64,000 nucleotides of DNA, taken from contig NC_058496.1 of NCBI RefSeq assembly GCF_020382885.2, forward strand, positions 222,501 to 286,500. Reading direction: 5' to 3'. Below the pieces are notes generated by a model. That model did not search any database. It was given only the letters and a program-made list of their open reading frames with translations, and was not told where the DNA came from. Position 1 is the stretch's first letter. Every line of letters starts with the position of its first letter. The translations under genes were made by a program, and so were the position numbers. Below, piece after piece: positions 1 through 11,464 of the stretch. The DNA is from Scatophagus argus (Eukaryota > Chordata > Actinopteri > Scatophagidae).

Positions 1-934
1 AGTGTGGTAAAGACTTTACTGTGTCCAGTTTGGTCCAGTGGACATCACAGTAGCTATCTTTCCATCATCCAATCATCAGATTCAGATAAAATCACAATGA
101 AATGTGAGCATGTCATTTTTGAGCTGATGTAAACTGTTACCGTGACTCAGCAGATTCTTGTGTCATGTGTTTTATTAGCAGATTGGACCCAAAGGTTAGC
201 CACACAGTGTTTTATGAGTGCATCCTCTTCTTCTTTGTTGGTGCTGTAGAACAAAAACAGCGATCCACAAACAACCTACACAGACATGGAAAAGAAAGCC
301 TGGTCTTTCTTTCTTCCCCTCTTCCTCACTCTGCTCATTTTTCTCCTTTTCATCCTCACACTTCTGTCCAACACATGACGTCTGGTTAACATCGAAGGAT
401 CGATCCCACATGTTGGGAAATGTGCTGTTTCACCTCTGTGAGTCCACTACAGAGAGACGTCCTGGATGTGTTTAGCCTAGCTTAGCATGAAAACCGGAAG
501 CAGAAGGAAACTTTGCAGAAGGAAGCGTTGATCTAGCAAAAATAAAAACTGCACCTTTTAACCACGAAACTCATTACAGCTGATTAGATAAACTGATAAA
601 CTGGGACAGAAAATTCTTAGAGCCAGGATAAGAGTTTCCCTCTGCTTCCAGTCATTATGCTAAGCCAGGCTCAACATATCCAGGACCTGTCCCTGGATAC
701 CCATCCACCTGGAGCCATGTCTGTCTACCTGTCTGTCTCTCTGTCTGCCTGTGTATCTTTGATTAACTCTCTGTCTGACCTGTCTACCTGTCATCCCTCT
801 GTCTGTCTCTCTGTGTTTGTGTGATCCTGTTCTAACAGTACCTTAAAAGGCTAAACAGGAAGCTCAGGTGTGTCAGTGTGAGGGCAGGTGCCCCCCCCCC
901 CCCTTATATTGACCATATATGGTTATTCTTTCAG
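1..934. other. Non-coding stretch before the first supported exon
   Basis: I see no convincing exon here. The stretch is AT-rich with CTGT-rich low-complexity DNA around 720-830 and a C-run near 890-903. It is probably intron of the gene whose last exons follow. Confidence 0.4.
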
Positions 935-2192
935 AATCTCTATCAGTGACCAGTGAGGAGTCCACCAATGGTACGTCAGCTGTCCGTGTGATGTCACTGT
1001 CTCTCTGTGTGGTCCATCATCCAATCAGATCACTGTCCTCGCCATGTGACTCTCCCTGCTCACCCGGCATCATAGTTAGCTGTGTGATCACCAGCACCAT
1101 CGACCTGTTACTGACAGTGTGTCTGTCTGTCTTGATTTGTCTCCAGTCGGAGGGCTCCCGCATCTCCATCTCGACCCTCCAGAGCAGACCCTGACTCCTC
1201 CCTCTAACACCCACAGGTCATGTTATTAGGATGAGTTCTACCTGCTGTTTTTCACCTTGCTGTACTGCCACATCAGAGGCACCAGCTTAAGTTTTCTTCT
1301 GTCATTTTTCCTGAGATGATGACAGAAGTCATCCATGTCTATACCCAGTCCACACCTTGTTTTCTACCCTCTGCTCTCCTGTTTCGCGTTCTGGCTGAGA
1401 CCCAGTTGTGATCATCGGCGTGAAGATGTACATGATTCTGTATGTACCCTACTGCACATTTGTGGACGTGTGCAGTTTGAATGTACATTAGAACCCAGCT
1501 GTACTCAGTACTACTCCACTGACCTCACCTCTGTTCTACAAATGTTTTCTTTGCCAAAAATAATCTTTCTTACTAATTCCAGAGGTGCACAGCTGGTCCT
1601 AACCAGCTCTGACTGATTCTGATTCTGACTAGTCCCATCTGTTTCCTCTAACTCACCAGTTCCAGTATCTGAATGATTTTGACTGGTTTTAACTGGTTCC
1701 ACTTTATTCTGGATAGTTCCAACTGACTTCAACCAGTTCTGACCAGTTGGTTCCAACTGGCTCTTATCATTTTCATCTCATCTCTCTAAATTGTTTCAGC
1801 TGATTATTTGTTTTCTAACTTGTCGTAACTGGTTCAAACAGACTTTGACTGGTTTCAGCTGGTTCCAGCCTGTTGTGACTGGTGTGAAATGTTTCTAACC
1901 TGTTCAGACAGAGAACTGGTCGTGATTGATGTGAACTTTGGTTGTTGTCTCTGACTAGTTCTGACTCGTTCCCATGGGGTCTGGCTGGTTCCTGCTGGTT
2001 CTGACAGGTGTTATTGACTGACAGGACCCTCGAACCTCCTGCCTGTTTACCTTTCTATTTATTCAGTGTTGTTCTCCTCTTCTCTCTTCTCTTTCTTCAT
2101 GTTTGTTTTTGTCAACAACCCCCCCACCCAGTCGTCCCAGTAAAGGTAGTCCGGCCCACGGAGAGAGCCCCCAGTCTTCTGTCGAGGGTTAA
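935..2192 (+). CDS. 3' terminal exons of an unidentified gene (partial)
   Basis: Three candidate exons join in phase: 935-970, 1147-1216 and 2132-2192, each with AG before and GT after, the last ending in a TAA. The joined tail contains SVTSEESTN, then a proline-rich stretch, and ends SPQSSVEG. It is followed by about 1.85 kb of possible 3'UTR and an AATAAA at 4039. I do not recognise the protein. An alternative is that 1147 onward and 2132 onward are alternative terminal exons. Read in another frame, the first gives SRRAPASPSRP and a nearby stop, loosely like a dynamin-1 tail. That likeness is too weak to name the gene. The 5' part lies outside the window. Confidence 0.35.
1600..2010. repeat. 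Degenerate ACTGGTTC-type tandem repeat
   Basis: Short units of about 10 bp related to ACTGGTTCTG and TGGTTCCAAC recur many times with drift. This looks like an old minisatellite inside the intron between the last two exons of the unidentified gene. Confidence 0.6.
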
Positions 2193-4060
2193 CCTGAACC
2201 AAGTGTGTGTTTTTGTTTCTAATGAACTGTTCTAATGGTATCTACTGATGCTGTGTTACTGTGATTCTTAGTACTACTAATAAGAGTGATATTAAGTATT
2301 AGCACATTATGAATATATAGCAAATGATCATCAAAGTACTACTGCAATATTGAGTGTATAGATATATCATCCAGCTGTCTGTCTACCCAGCAGAGTGAGA
2401 CAGGTCGTCTGCCTGCCTGTCTGCTTCCTTACTGTTAAAAGAACCGCTCACTTCAGGTTTATAAAGTACTGTAGAAGCCTCCAGAGACTGTGTCCATGTG
2501 AAGACCTCTCATTTGTCTCTGGATATTCAGACTGCTCTGGGATCAGTTCTGCCTGCTGTGTTAGCTAGCCAGTTAGCAGCTAGCTGCATCAACTGCTGGA
2601 ATAAAATAATTTCGTTCTTTCTGTGAAGCTGATGAGACATTTCTATGCTGACATGTTGCATTGTGGGAACATTTCTTTACGGTGTAAAGTTTACATATTG
2701 TTTTAAGTGATATATTTATTCATCTATTTATTGATTTATTTATTATCTTAATGTTTTCAGTCAGTTGATGTTTCTTAAAAAACACACTCAGCATTGTTAG
2801 CTGTCTTCCATTTAAACCAACTCTAACAGTTTCTACTGTATTCTACTCCTGTTCTCCCGTTCTGTTCTACTGATTGACCTCTTGTCACAGCCATCAGGTT
2901 CCATCTGGTTCCAACCAGTTCCACTGCTAATTTGGACTAAACTGGCTCCACCTGTTTCCAGCTGCCTCTGACAAGTTGTCATTGGTCCTCCTTGTTATCA
3001 GCGTTTAAACCAACAGACTCAGTTATAGTAAACTGTCAACAAAAATCTGTAATGTTCACAATGTGATTACAGCAGTCATTTTATATAGAATTAGGATTAG
3101 CTTTATAATTTGGCTCTAATTAATTGGACGTAACTAATCTGAAATGTACCAACTAGACCTCGAAGTTAAAACAGAGCTGTAAATCACAGAAATCTTGTCA
3201 AAAAACATACATGGAGGTTATAAGGGAATAGAAAAATAAAGTGACAGTTCAGATCACGACATGATTCTAAAATCAAAACAGAATTTGTAGCAATAGAAAG
3301 GAGTTGCTTCTGAGATTTGTCTGATGTCTTTAGTTTCAACATTTTATGAATGTTTTCTGAGTTTATGAAAGTGCTGTTTCTGGTTGTTGGTGAACGAATC
3401 CAGCAGATGAAAACGTTGCAGGAGACTTTGGTCACAGCACAGTTAGCAGTCAGATGTTTGCAGCTGTTTCAAGACACCAGCTGTTGACTGAACGTGAAGC
3501 ACAGACCGATCTAATCTGAACTCTAACTGCTCATCTAGCCATTCTATCTGTGTATGCTGTTCCTGTTGTGGTGATTCTGTAGAGTTGTTGAGGTCAGAGT
3601 TGCGTTCAGCACAACATGTGCTTCACTGCGTTTGTAGCTGTCAAGTGTGAGATTAATGTCAGCATGAAAGTGAAGCTTTGACTTGGTAGTTTTTCAGTAG
3701 TTTTGAAGTGTTTTATGATTTGGATTGTTGGTAAATCCTCAGTGAAGTGTTGCAGCAGTGTGTTTGACGCAGCTCAGCCTCCTACACACACACACACACA
3801 CGCACACACACACACGCCTGTGATTGTGGATAGTTCACTCTGTGGTAACATAAATGTAATGTTTACAGAACCTATGAAGATAATAATGTACCATATTTAT
3901 GTGAGGAACGTATATATAGATCTATGAAACTGAAATATGCAGCGGCCCAGACTGTAGTGTGTATGTTTGTGTGTGTATGTGTGTAGTTTTGTTGTGTATC
4001 TATCAAGTGGTCAGGGCCAATAGTGACATGTTGACATGAATAAAGTTTGTGTGAATGAAC
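2193..4060 (+). other. Probable long 3'UTR of the unidentified gene
   Basis: AT-rich sequence without splice-bounded exons follows the stop at 2192. It holds a CA repeat near 3785-3817 and ends at a canonical AATAAA. A 3'UTR of this length would suit a regulated gene, but transcript data are needed to show it. Confidence 0.35.
4039..4044 (+). promoter_or_regulatory. Poly(A) signal AATAAA
   Basis: The canonical hexamer lies in a GT-rich setting, with TTTGTGTGAATG just downstream, as expected of a cleavage and polyadenylation site. Confidence 0.5.
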
Positions 4061-4231
4061 ACGAAGAGTATCCAGTGTGCTTCATATTATGAGACAAAAC
4101 TGACTCAGCTAAGTCTGAACTGAAACCGAACACGAAAACATGAGATCATCATACTGGACTCTGCTTGTTCTTCTGATCATCCCTGATGTTTAACTAAAAT
4201 CTCTTCACTTTTTCCACATTCAGAAACTCAT

Positions 4232-5165
4232 CAGTCCACCAGGCAGCAGAACCTCACCAAATGACTCAGTAACTGACTCCTCCACTCACCGATTAACAGA
4301 CCCGGCTTCATCAAAGAAACTGTTCTTTGTAGCTGATGGGGACATTTTGGATTTTTGGCATCACAGAAACATGTTTTCAGTCTCATCTCTGGGTGGGAAA
4401 TTAGCGACAGAACTGTTCTAACTGAAGAATTTCTAGGAAGACTTAGGACTTAGGAAGCCCTAAATTCAAAATAACAGACAAAAATGGCAACACTGCAGTC
4501 GTCAGGTCTGTTGACGTTGACTGTGAACATTAACACTGTGATATCATGACAGAAAGTGAAGCTAACTGCTGTTAGCCTCTTAGCTTCTCCCAGACCAGGT
4601 TCTCTTTCAGCTGAGGGAGAACACCTGAGGCTGAAATATTTTGTAGGTGTCCGCATGACGTAACATGAATATGTAGATTACAGTGAAGCATTAGACAATG
4701 CAGGCCACCAGAGTACAGCTGAATGCTGTGAAGATGAAGATGAATGAAGATGAAGATGAATTTACTGCTTTTATCCTTTTGGTGTGTTGTGCCTGATGGT
4801 CTGCAGCTCTGCATCCTAACCTTCTGCATCTGTTCTGCTGATCTGGTTTGCAGGCCAAAACTTGATGGAGAGTCAGGTGGTTTGTGTTTGTGTTCCTGTA
4901 CAGGCAGGTGTGGTACCTCTGCATCACCATAAGTTCTTCAGTTAGGGCAGTTCTGTCGCTAATTTTCCACCCAGGGATAAGATAGAAAACATGTTTCTGT
5001 GATGCCAAAAATCCAAAATGTCCCCATCAGCTGAGTTCAGCCTTTGATGAGGCCCCAGAGTCATGGTCAGTTAAGGGGTCTGTTAATCGGTGGGTGGAGG
5101 AGTCAATTACTGACTCAGTTGAGTCAGATGAAGGCAGCGGGTGTGACGTCCTGATGCCTGGTGGT
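4232..5165. mobile_element. Fold-back element with long inverted arms
   Basis: The left arm (about 4232-4429) is the imperfect reverse complement of the right arm (about 4934-5165). For example, GGGTGGGAAATTAGCGACAG near 4391 matches the complement of the block near 4950, and the AACATGTTTTC and GGGGACATTTTGGATTTTTGG blocks are also mirrored. The roughly 500 bp between the arms shows no clear gene. This fits a non-autonomous DNA transposon of fold-back or MITE type. I could not fix the exact ends or a target-site duplication, so the superfamily stays open. Confidence 0.7.
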
Positions 5166-5169
5166 GCAG

Positions 5170-6048
5170 ACGTCCTCCCTGTGTGGTCTGCTGTTTTTGG
5201 TACTTTGGTTCTCCATCAGCCTCTGTGCTGGTTTTAATGTCATCGCTCCATGTGACTGTGGTCATGTTTGGAGGTCTGGTGTCTGTGATGCGTGTTTTGT
5301 GCTTGTGGTGACTGACTTCTTCGGCTCTGGTTGGTGAATGTTCCCGTCTGGTTTCTATATAGATCCTCAACTTAACATTTTACTTCAACTGACCAAAAGA
5401 AAAATTCTCGTGTTAGCAGACACTTAGTTTTGGTGATCACTGAGTCCGTTAGTATCGAGTCATTTTACTCCTTCATCGTCTCAAGGTCTTCAGCAGAGTT
5501 TACGCTCTGTTCCTCAGCCCAGCCATCTGAGCTTGAAAAAGTTTATTTAAACCTCACACTCAGAGCATCTGATTTTTCGTGTGTGTGTTCAGGTTTGACT
5601 GAGTTAGGACTCTTGAACTCAGGATATCCTGAATTTGAGACGTGAATGAGTGACTTGCCTTGATTTATTTGCTGTTCATCATCAAAGAGGAGCTGATCTC
5701 ATGAACAATGACAGATTTTAGAGACTTTATAATGAAGGCGGCTCCCAGGACTGCCTCCAGCCAGCAGGTGGTGCTGCTGGGCCTGCCATCATCATCCTCA
5801 TCCTCACCGTCAGGACGGACAGACATGCTCACTGAAATAGGTTCAACTTAGACAGAAAGAGGAAGAAGAGAAGGAGGAAGGAAGACAGACAGAAGCGGAG
5901 ACAGAGGGAGAGACAGAGCAGCAGTGCAAAGAGTAAGAGAGTAGAAAACTGAAATACTTAAGAGAGACAGGAAGAAAAGTGAGAGCTGAAAGACATGAGG
6001 CCAAAACTGTCTCTCTGCTGACACTGCCAGCTGTCTGTCCTTCTGCAG
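5170..6048 (+). other. Region upstream of rapgef1 with no confirmed exon
   Basis: A purine-rich GAGACAGA/AGAAGGAGG patch lies at 5850-5990. The sequence just before 6049 is a good 3' splice site (TGTCCTTCTGCAG), so the ATG exon of rapgef1 is not the first exon and a 5' non-coding exon should lie upstream. I cannot place it. Confidence 0.35.
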
Positions 6049-6050
6049 AC

Positions 6051-9000
6051 ATGTCCTCCCGGCCAGAGAATAAGACAGGTGAGCTCTTCTCATCCTCCTA
6101 CTTTCTCCTGTGCTAACTGTTAACCACCACAAGCTACACAAAAGCTCTTCTTCTCCCTCTTCTTCTCCAGCTTCTCAGTTTGTGTCTCTGACACTGAAGC
6201 TGAAGGATAAACTCCACTCTCAGAAGATCAGACGCTCCGAGCGAATCAAACACACCCCGACGTCGAGACTCAAACCAGCTGATCTGAACCTGCAGGAACA
6301 CACACAGGACAAGGTACGCACACGCACTTTAATTAGTTAGCTTTAATTACATGATGTGGCCAAAAGTATGCAGACACATGATCATCGCGGTGTGTATGTT
6401 ACAAAATGAGAACATATGACAGAACCACCAGCTGCAGCTCAGACCAACAGGTTGGAACATACATGTAATATACTGCACATGTAAGCAGGGGTAACATGTT
6501 AAAACTTTAGAGTTACTTTTAGATGGATTTTGTTATCTCAGCATGGTGCCAGATGTTTCCAGCTGTTTCCAGAAAAAGTGCTGTCAGCCTGAAAAGCTGG
6601 ATTAACTGACTCATGGACTCAAGCTTAAAACTAATTAAACACATTTCCAAGAGGTGGATATTGACAATGATGTCACAGAGGGAAATAACAACCTCAGTCG
6701 TCCAATAAGTAGTGTTAGAAAGACGGTCCTGAAGAGTTTCTCTGGGGGGAGAGACAGGAGAGGGGGGAGAGGAGAGACAGGGAGATGGAGAGAGACAGGA
6801 GGGGGGGAGAGACGGGAGAGGGGGAGAGGGGGAGAGACAGGGAGATGGAGAGACAGGAGAGGGGGGAGAGGGGGAGAGACAGGAGACGGGGGAGAGGAGA
6901 GACAGGAGAGGGGGAGAGAGACGAGAGAGGGGGAGAGGAGAGACAGGGAGATGGAGAGACAGGAGAGGGGGGAGAGGGGGAGAGACAGGAGACGGGGGAG
7001 AGGAGAGACAGGAGAGGGGGGGAGAGACGGGAGAGGGGGAGAGGAGAGACAGGAGAGGGGGGGAGAGACGAGAGAGGGGGAGAGGAGAGACAGGGAGGAT
7101 AGAGAGAACAGTGCAGAGCAGGAGCAGCAGGATCCAGGCAGGGCCATGGAGGGTTCTGGGTCCAGCAGCGGTACCAGGCCTCAGAGGGTAGGGGGAAGGA
7201 GATTCTGGATCCAGCAACATGCTGGAAAGTGCTGAGAAAAGATGGAGCACAAGAGCTCCGGGGGAGAGGACGAGTTAGTGCTGTACCAGTGATGGGACAT
7301 GATGAGTGAGTCCTCCTGCTCTGAAAGCTCGGGGTCTGAGGATCTCCCCCAGCTATCTAAACCTATAGCAGCATCACCAGGGGTTGGTCCAGGCAAAGCC
7401 TGAACAGTCCTAACTATAGGCTTTGTCAAACAGGAGGGTTTTAAGTCTACTCTTAAACACAGAGAGGGTGTCTGCCGTCTGAACTGAGGCTGGTAATTGG
7501 TTCCATTGATACCTGAAGGCCCTGGCTCCATATTTACATTTGGAGATTCGTGGTGTTACCAGTAAGTTTGAATCTAAGGAACGCAGCAGAGGGCTGATAT
7601 GGTTCAGTGAGATCAGTGATATATGATGGTGCCAGGTCATACACGGCTTTGTAGGTCAGGAGGAGGATCTTAAATTCTACTCTAAATGTTACTGGAAGCC
7701 AATGTAGAGAGGCCAGCACAGGTGAAATGTGGTCACGCCTCTTAGTCTGAGTCAGGACACGAGCTGCAGAGTTCTGAATGAGCTGCAGAGTCCTGAGGGA
7801 CTTTTTAGGGCATCCTGACAAAAGAGAGTTACAGTAATCCAGCCTGGAGGTAACAAACAAACAAACAGAAGACTGACACAGACTACCTTTCCCATAATGA
7901 AGTGTCTTTCAATATATAAGATGAGTCTTTCAGACTCTACACCTCCAGTTTGTAACACACACTGTGAGAACCCTGTGGGTTGATGACATCATCAAAGGTG
8001 AGTACGAGTTCACACATGCAAGATGGCTGCCATGTGCTGAGATATTTGCATGTTATTTTCACTGACATGGCGCCGTTAAATTAATGAGTGTCTAACACTC
8101 TTTCTACCGGACTGTCATGGCCGCCTACCAGCATGGTAGGCTGATGCTAACACCAACTGAAGCAGAGATGAGATAGACTCCATTATTCCAGATGTCCAAC
8201 ACCAGGCTGAGGACCTGTGGTTGCATGAGGGAACCAATCCGGAAAACCCGGTCAGTTCCATTCCATTGCAGAGGTCCTGGTCCACAGCTGAAGGAGAAGC
8301 TGAGGGAAAAAATCCCTCGTGCCCAAACTGACCAACAGGTTTAACATCCTGAATGAGCAGGAGACTCACAGTCATCACATGACCTCCCGTATCTCCCAGG
8401 TCCCAGCTGCAGAAATGGTCTTAACCCTCCTCACCTCCATCATCCAGGTCCTCCTTCAGCTCAGAGTCAGAGACGGGACTGTGGGACGCTGTGGACATTG
8501 TTGCCATCATAAAATCTCACCACGAGGCTGACAGTAACATCATCCACTTAGGGCTGAAGATACAGCAGAACAGCGTGACTTTCCACACGTCTTCAGCTCA
8601 GTTAGTGCAGTTCATCCGAGGATCAGTCTTCAACTTCCACAGGCTTTCATATAAATTTAGCTGTTTCTAATTTTTGTTAGTATTATTTCATTAGTGTTTT
8701 TATTACTTTACAGTTTTTACTTTATTACAGGCTACAAATGACTAATTTACATTTTTGTGTGTGTGTGTGTATCAGTCCACATGTGTGTTAGCGGACCAGC
8801 AGCGGGCCGTCATCAGCTCTCTGCAGTATTTCAAAGCTCTGGTGGACAGACTGGGAGTGGACAAATTAGTCCTGAACCAGTTTGTTGTGGGTGGACTGTT
8901 GGGTGGGGCATCCAGCAGAGTCCTGGAGGCGGTCCAGAATTTGGTCCAGCTGGAGCCTTACCTGCACAGCAGGTAGGTGACACTGAGGTTTGACCTGATT

Positions 9001-11411
9001 CTCCAGGACTGACCTGTCTTCTGACCCATCCGTGTCTGTCCTCTCCATAGTAAGACTGTCTCCTCCTGCCTCACTCGTCTCTATCAGTCTGTGGCCCAGC
9101 TGATTCGCTGGGTAGATCAGGTGATGCTTCAAGGTGTGACCCATGACAACAAGGAGTCCACAGCAAGCGTTACCGTGGTGATCAGGGCTGTGCTGGACGG
9201 AGTGAAGGTGAGGAATGAAAAGGAAGATAACTGAAGACAAACTGAGCTGTCTTTGAGTGTAGACTCGTTCCATTCTGTTTTTTCATTCCTGTTTGTCTTC
9301 CTCTGGAATCATGTCACTTCCTGTCCTACTATTTTGTTCCCTTCTTTGTGTCCATTTCTATTTTGTCCTGTCTGACTTGTTTTTTCTTAACCCTTGTCTC
9401 ATCCCTTTCTGTTCTATATTGTCTCCTAGCTCCTAGTGTACTTTTGTGTCCTGTCCCACCCTGGACTCATCTTTCATCTTGTCCTGTCTTGTTCTCTCCT
9501 GTCTCCTGTCCTGTTTCTCTCATTATAGTTTGTCCTGTTATTTTTGGGCTGTTTGTTTTTGTTTTATTGTCCATTGGCATCTTGTCCTACCTTCCTCTGT
9601 CTTATTTTGTCTTCTAGTTGTTGTCCTCTCCTGTCCATCCTGTACTGTCTAACCAGCGATTGTTGTGTTGTAATCACTTGCTTGTTGGTCAGGAACTGGT
9701 TCGATTGGCTGCGGAGAGACAAGATGGCCCTGTCCCCTTATCTCCAGTACAGTCGCAGTCTGCTGTGGGACAGCCAGATGGATTTATTGACCAGCAGACA
9801 TCAGACAGAATCCCTACCTGCCAGAATCCAGAGGAAAAGGACAATGAGGAGGGGCAGGATGAGGAGGAGGTGAGGATGGAAAAACGGAGGGAGGACCAGA
9901 CAGTTTTGGCTCCTCCTAAACCCCCAATTCCCTTCCCAGAGGCCGTCCTCCACGTGTCCCCCTCTCATGGACTGAGGTAGGTCTGACCAGCCCCCACCCA
10001 GAAACACCAGCAGATTCAGTGAAACACCATCAGTATGACGAGGGTTTGTGCTAATGAGGAGCTGATGAAGGCTCTGAGCCGTCAACTCCGTCAGTGAATG
10101 AAGGAAACCAGACTGAGAGGAAGAACAGAGCGTCATCACAGTCCGTCCAACAGCTACAGAGACGTTTCAGATGCCAAAACATCTGCTGGCTGTCATCAAA
10201 TAAAATAAAGACTTAGAAACAGAACGAACACGTGAGGAGCGACGTGTAGCATCATATATGAAGCACGTGGACAGCAGATAACATGTTTGGATCAGTTCTG
10301 AAAACGTTAAGAGTTCAGTTGTTTTAATGAACCTCTGCTGTTCTCGTGCTGTTACTTTCAGTCTGACGAAGTGAAGAGCAGAAATAGAACTGTGGATGAA
10401 ACAGGAAACAGAAAACTGAAGACATCACATGTCACCCCCACACAAACACGTCTCTGTACTTCCTGTCTCTATGTTAACTGCACCACAGCAGGAAGAAGAA
10501 GAAGAAGAAGTGAGAAAGACAGTTTCATCCTCTTTCTTCCTTTTGAGTCAAATCAACAATTTTATAACATGAGGCATTAAAATCCCAGCAGGTCACGTGA
10601 CCTGACTGCTGTTCAGACAAGAAAGACAAACAAGTGGAGGCTGTAAGCTGCCCCCCATCTGTTTCTGAGACGAGTTCCACCTTCTACGGGACGCTCGCCA
10701 CTGTGGTTAGCATCGTTAGCTTCAGGATGTTAGCATGTCTCATTTCTTCTCAGAGCAAGTATTCTGTGAAAAGTCATACAGAATCAGTTCATTCAGACTA
10801 ATTCATGTTATATTACTGCATTATAATGACTGATTCACTTGTGTTCATCAGTCCAGCATTTAATGTTTATTACTTATCTGAAGTTATCAGATAAATGTAC
10901 TGCAGTAGACAGCAGAAAGCAGCCAGAAATGGAGATTTGAGTAAAATCATTAAATCTGTCTATCTGCCTGTCTGCCTTTCTGTGTGTTGTCTGCCTGTCT
11001 GTCTGCCCACCCCCCCAAGTCCCCCAGCACTCCCGCCTAAGAAACGTCAGTCAGCAGGCCCCACCTCCTGCAGGGTTGCCATAGTAGCACCAATGAGACG
11101 AGAGCCTGCAGAGGACAGACAGGTTCAACAGTTACAGGTAGGAAGTTCTTACAGTTAATTTATCATCATTACACACTCTCAGCCAAAAATACTGCATCAC
11201 TAGAAGTACAGGATATTAAAAGTATCAAAAGTATCAAAAGTAAAAGTACTCATTTAATGTTGTCAGTGTGGAGCCACCAGAGAATCTCTGTAGTACTGCA
11301 GAGTACATCAGTCCTGTAGTACTGCACCACATCACAGAAGTATATTTTTATGCCAAGATAAAAAAGGTAGTGCGGCCCAAATACTCAAGTAAAATAGAAA
11401 ATACACTATTA

Positions 11412-11464
<53 letters not shown>

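Noticed and set aside
935-2192. Naming the first gene dynamin-1
   Set aside because: The likeness is limited to ASPSRP in one alternative frame. The preceding proline-rich exon is outside the window.
4232-5165. Long hairpin as a microRNA or structured RNA gene
   Set aside because: The arms are about 200 bp with a 500-bp spacer and look like a transposon. Nothing supports processing.
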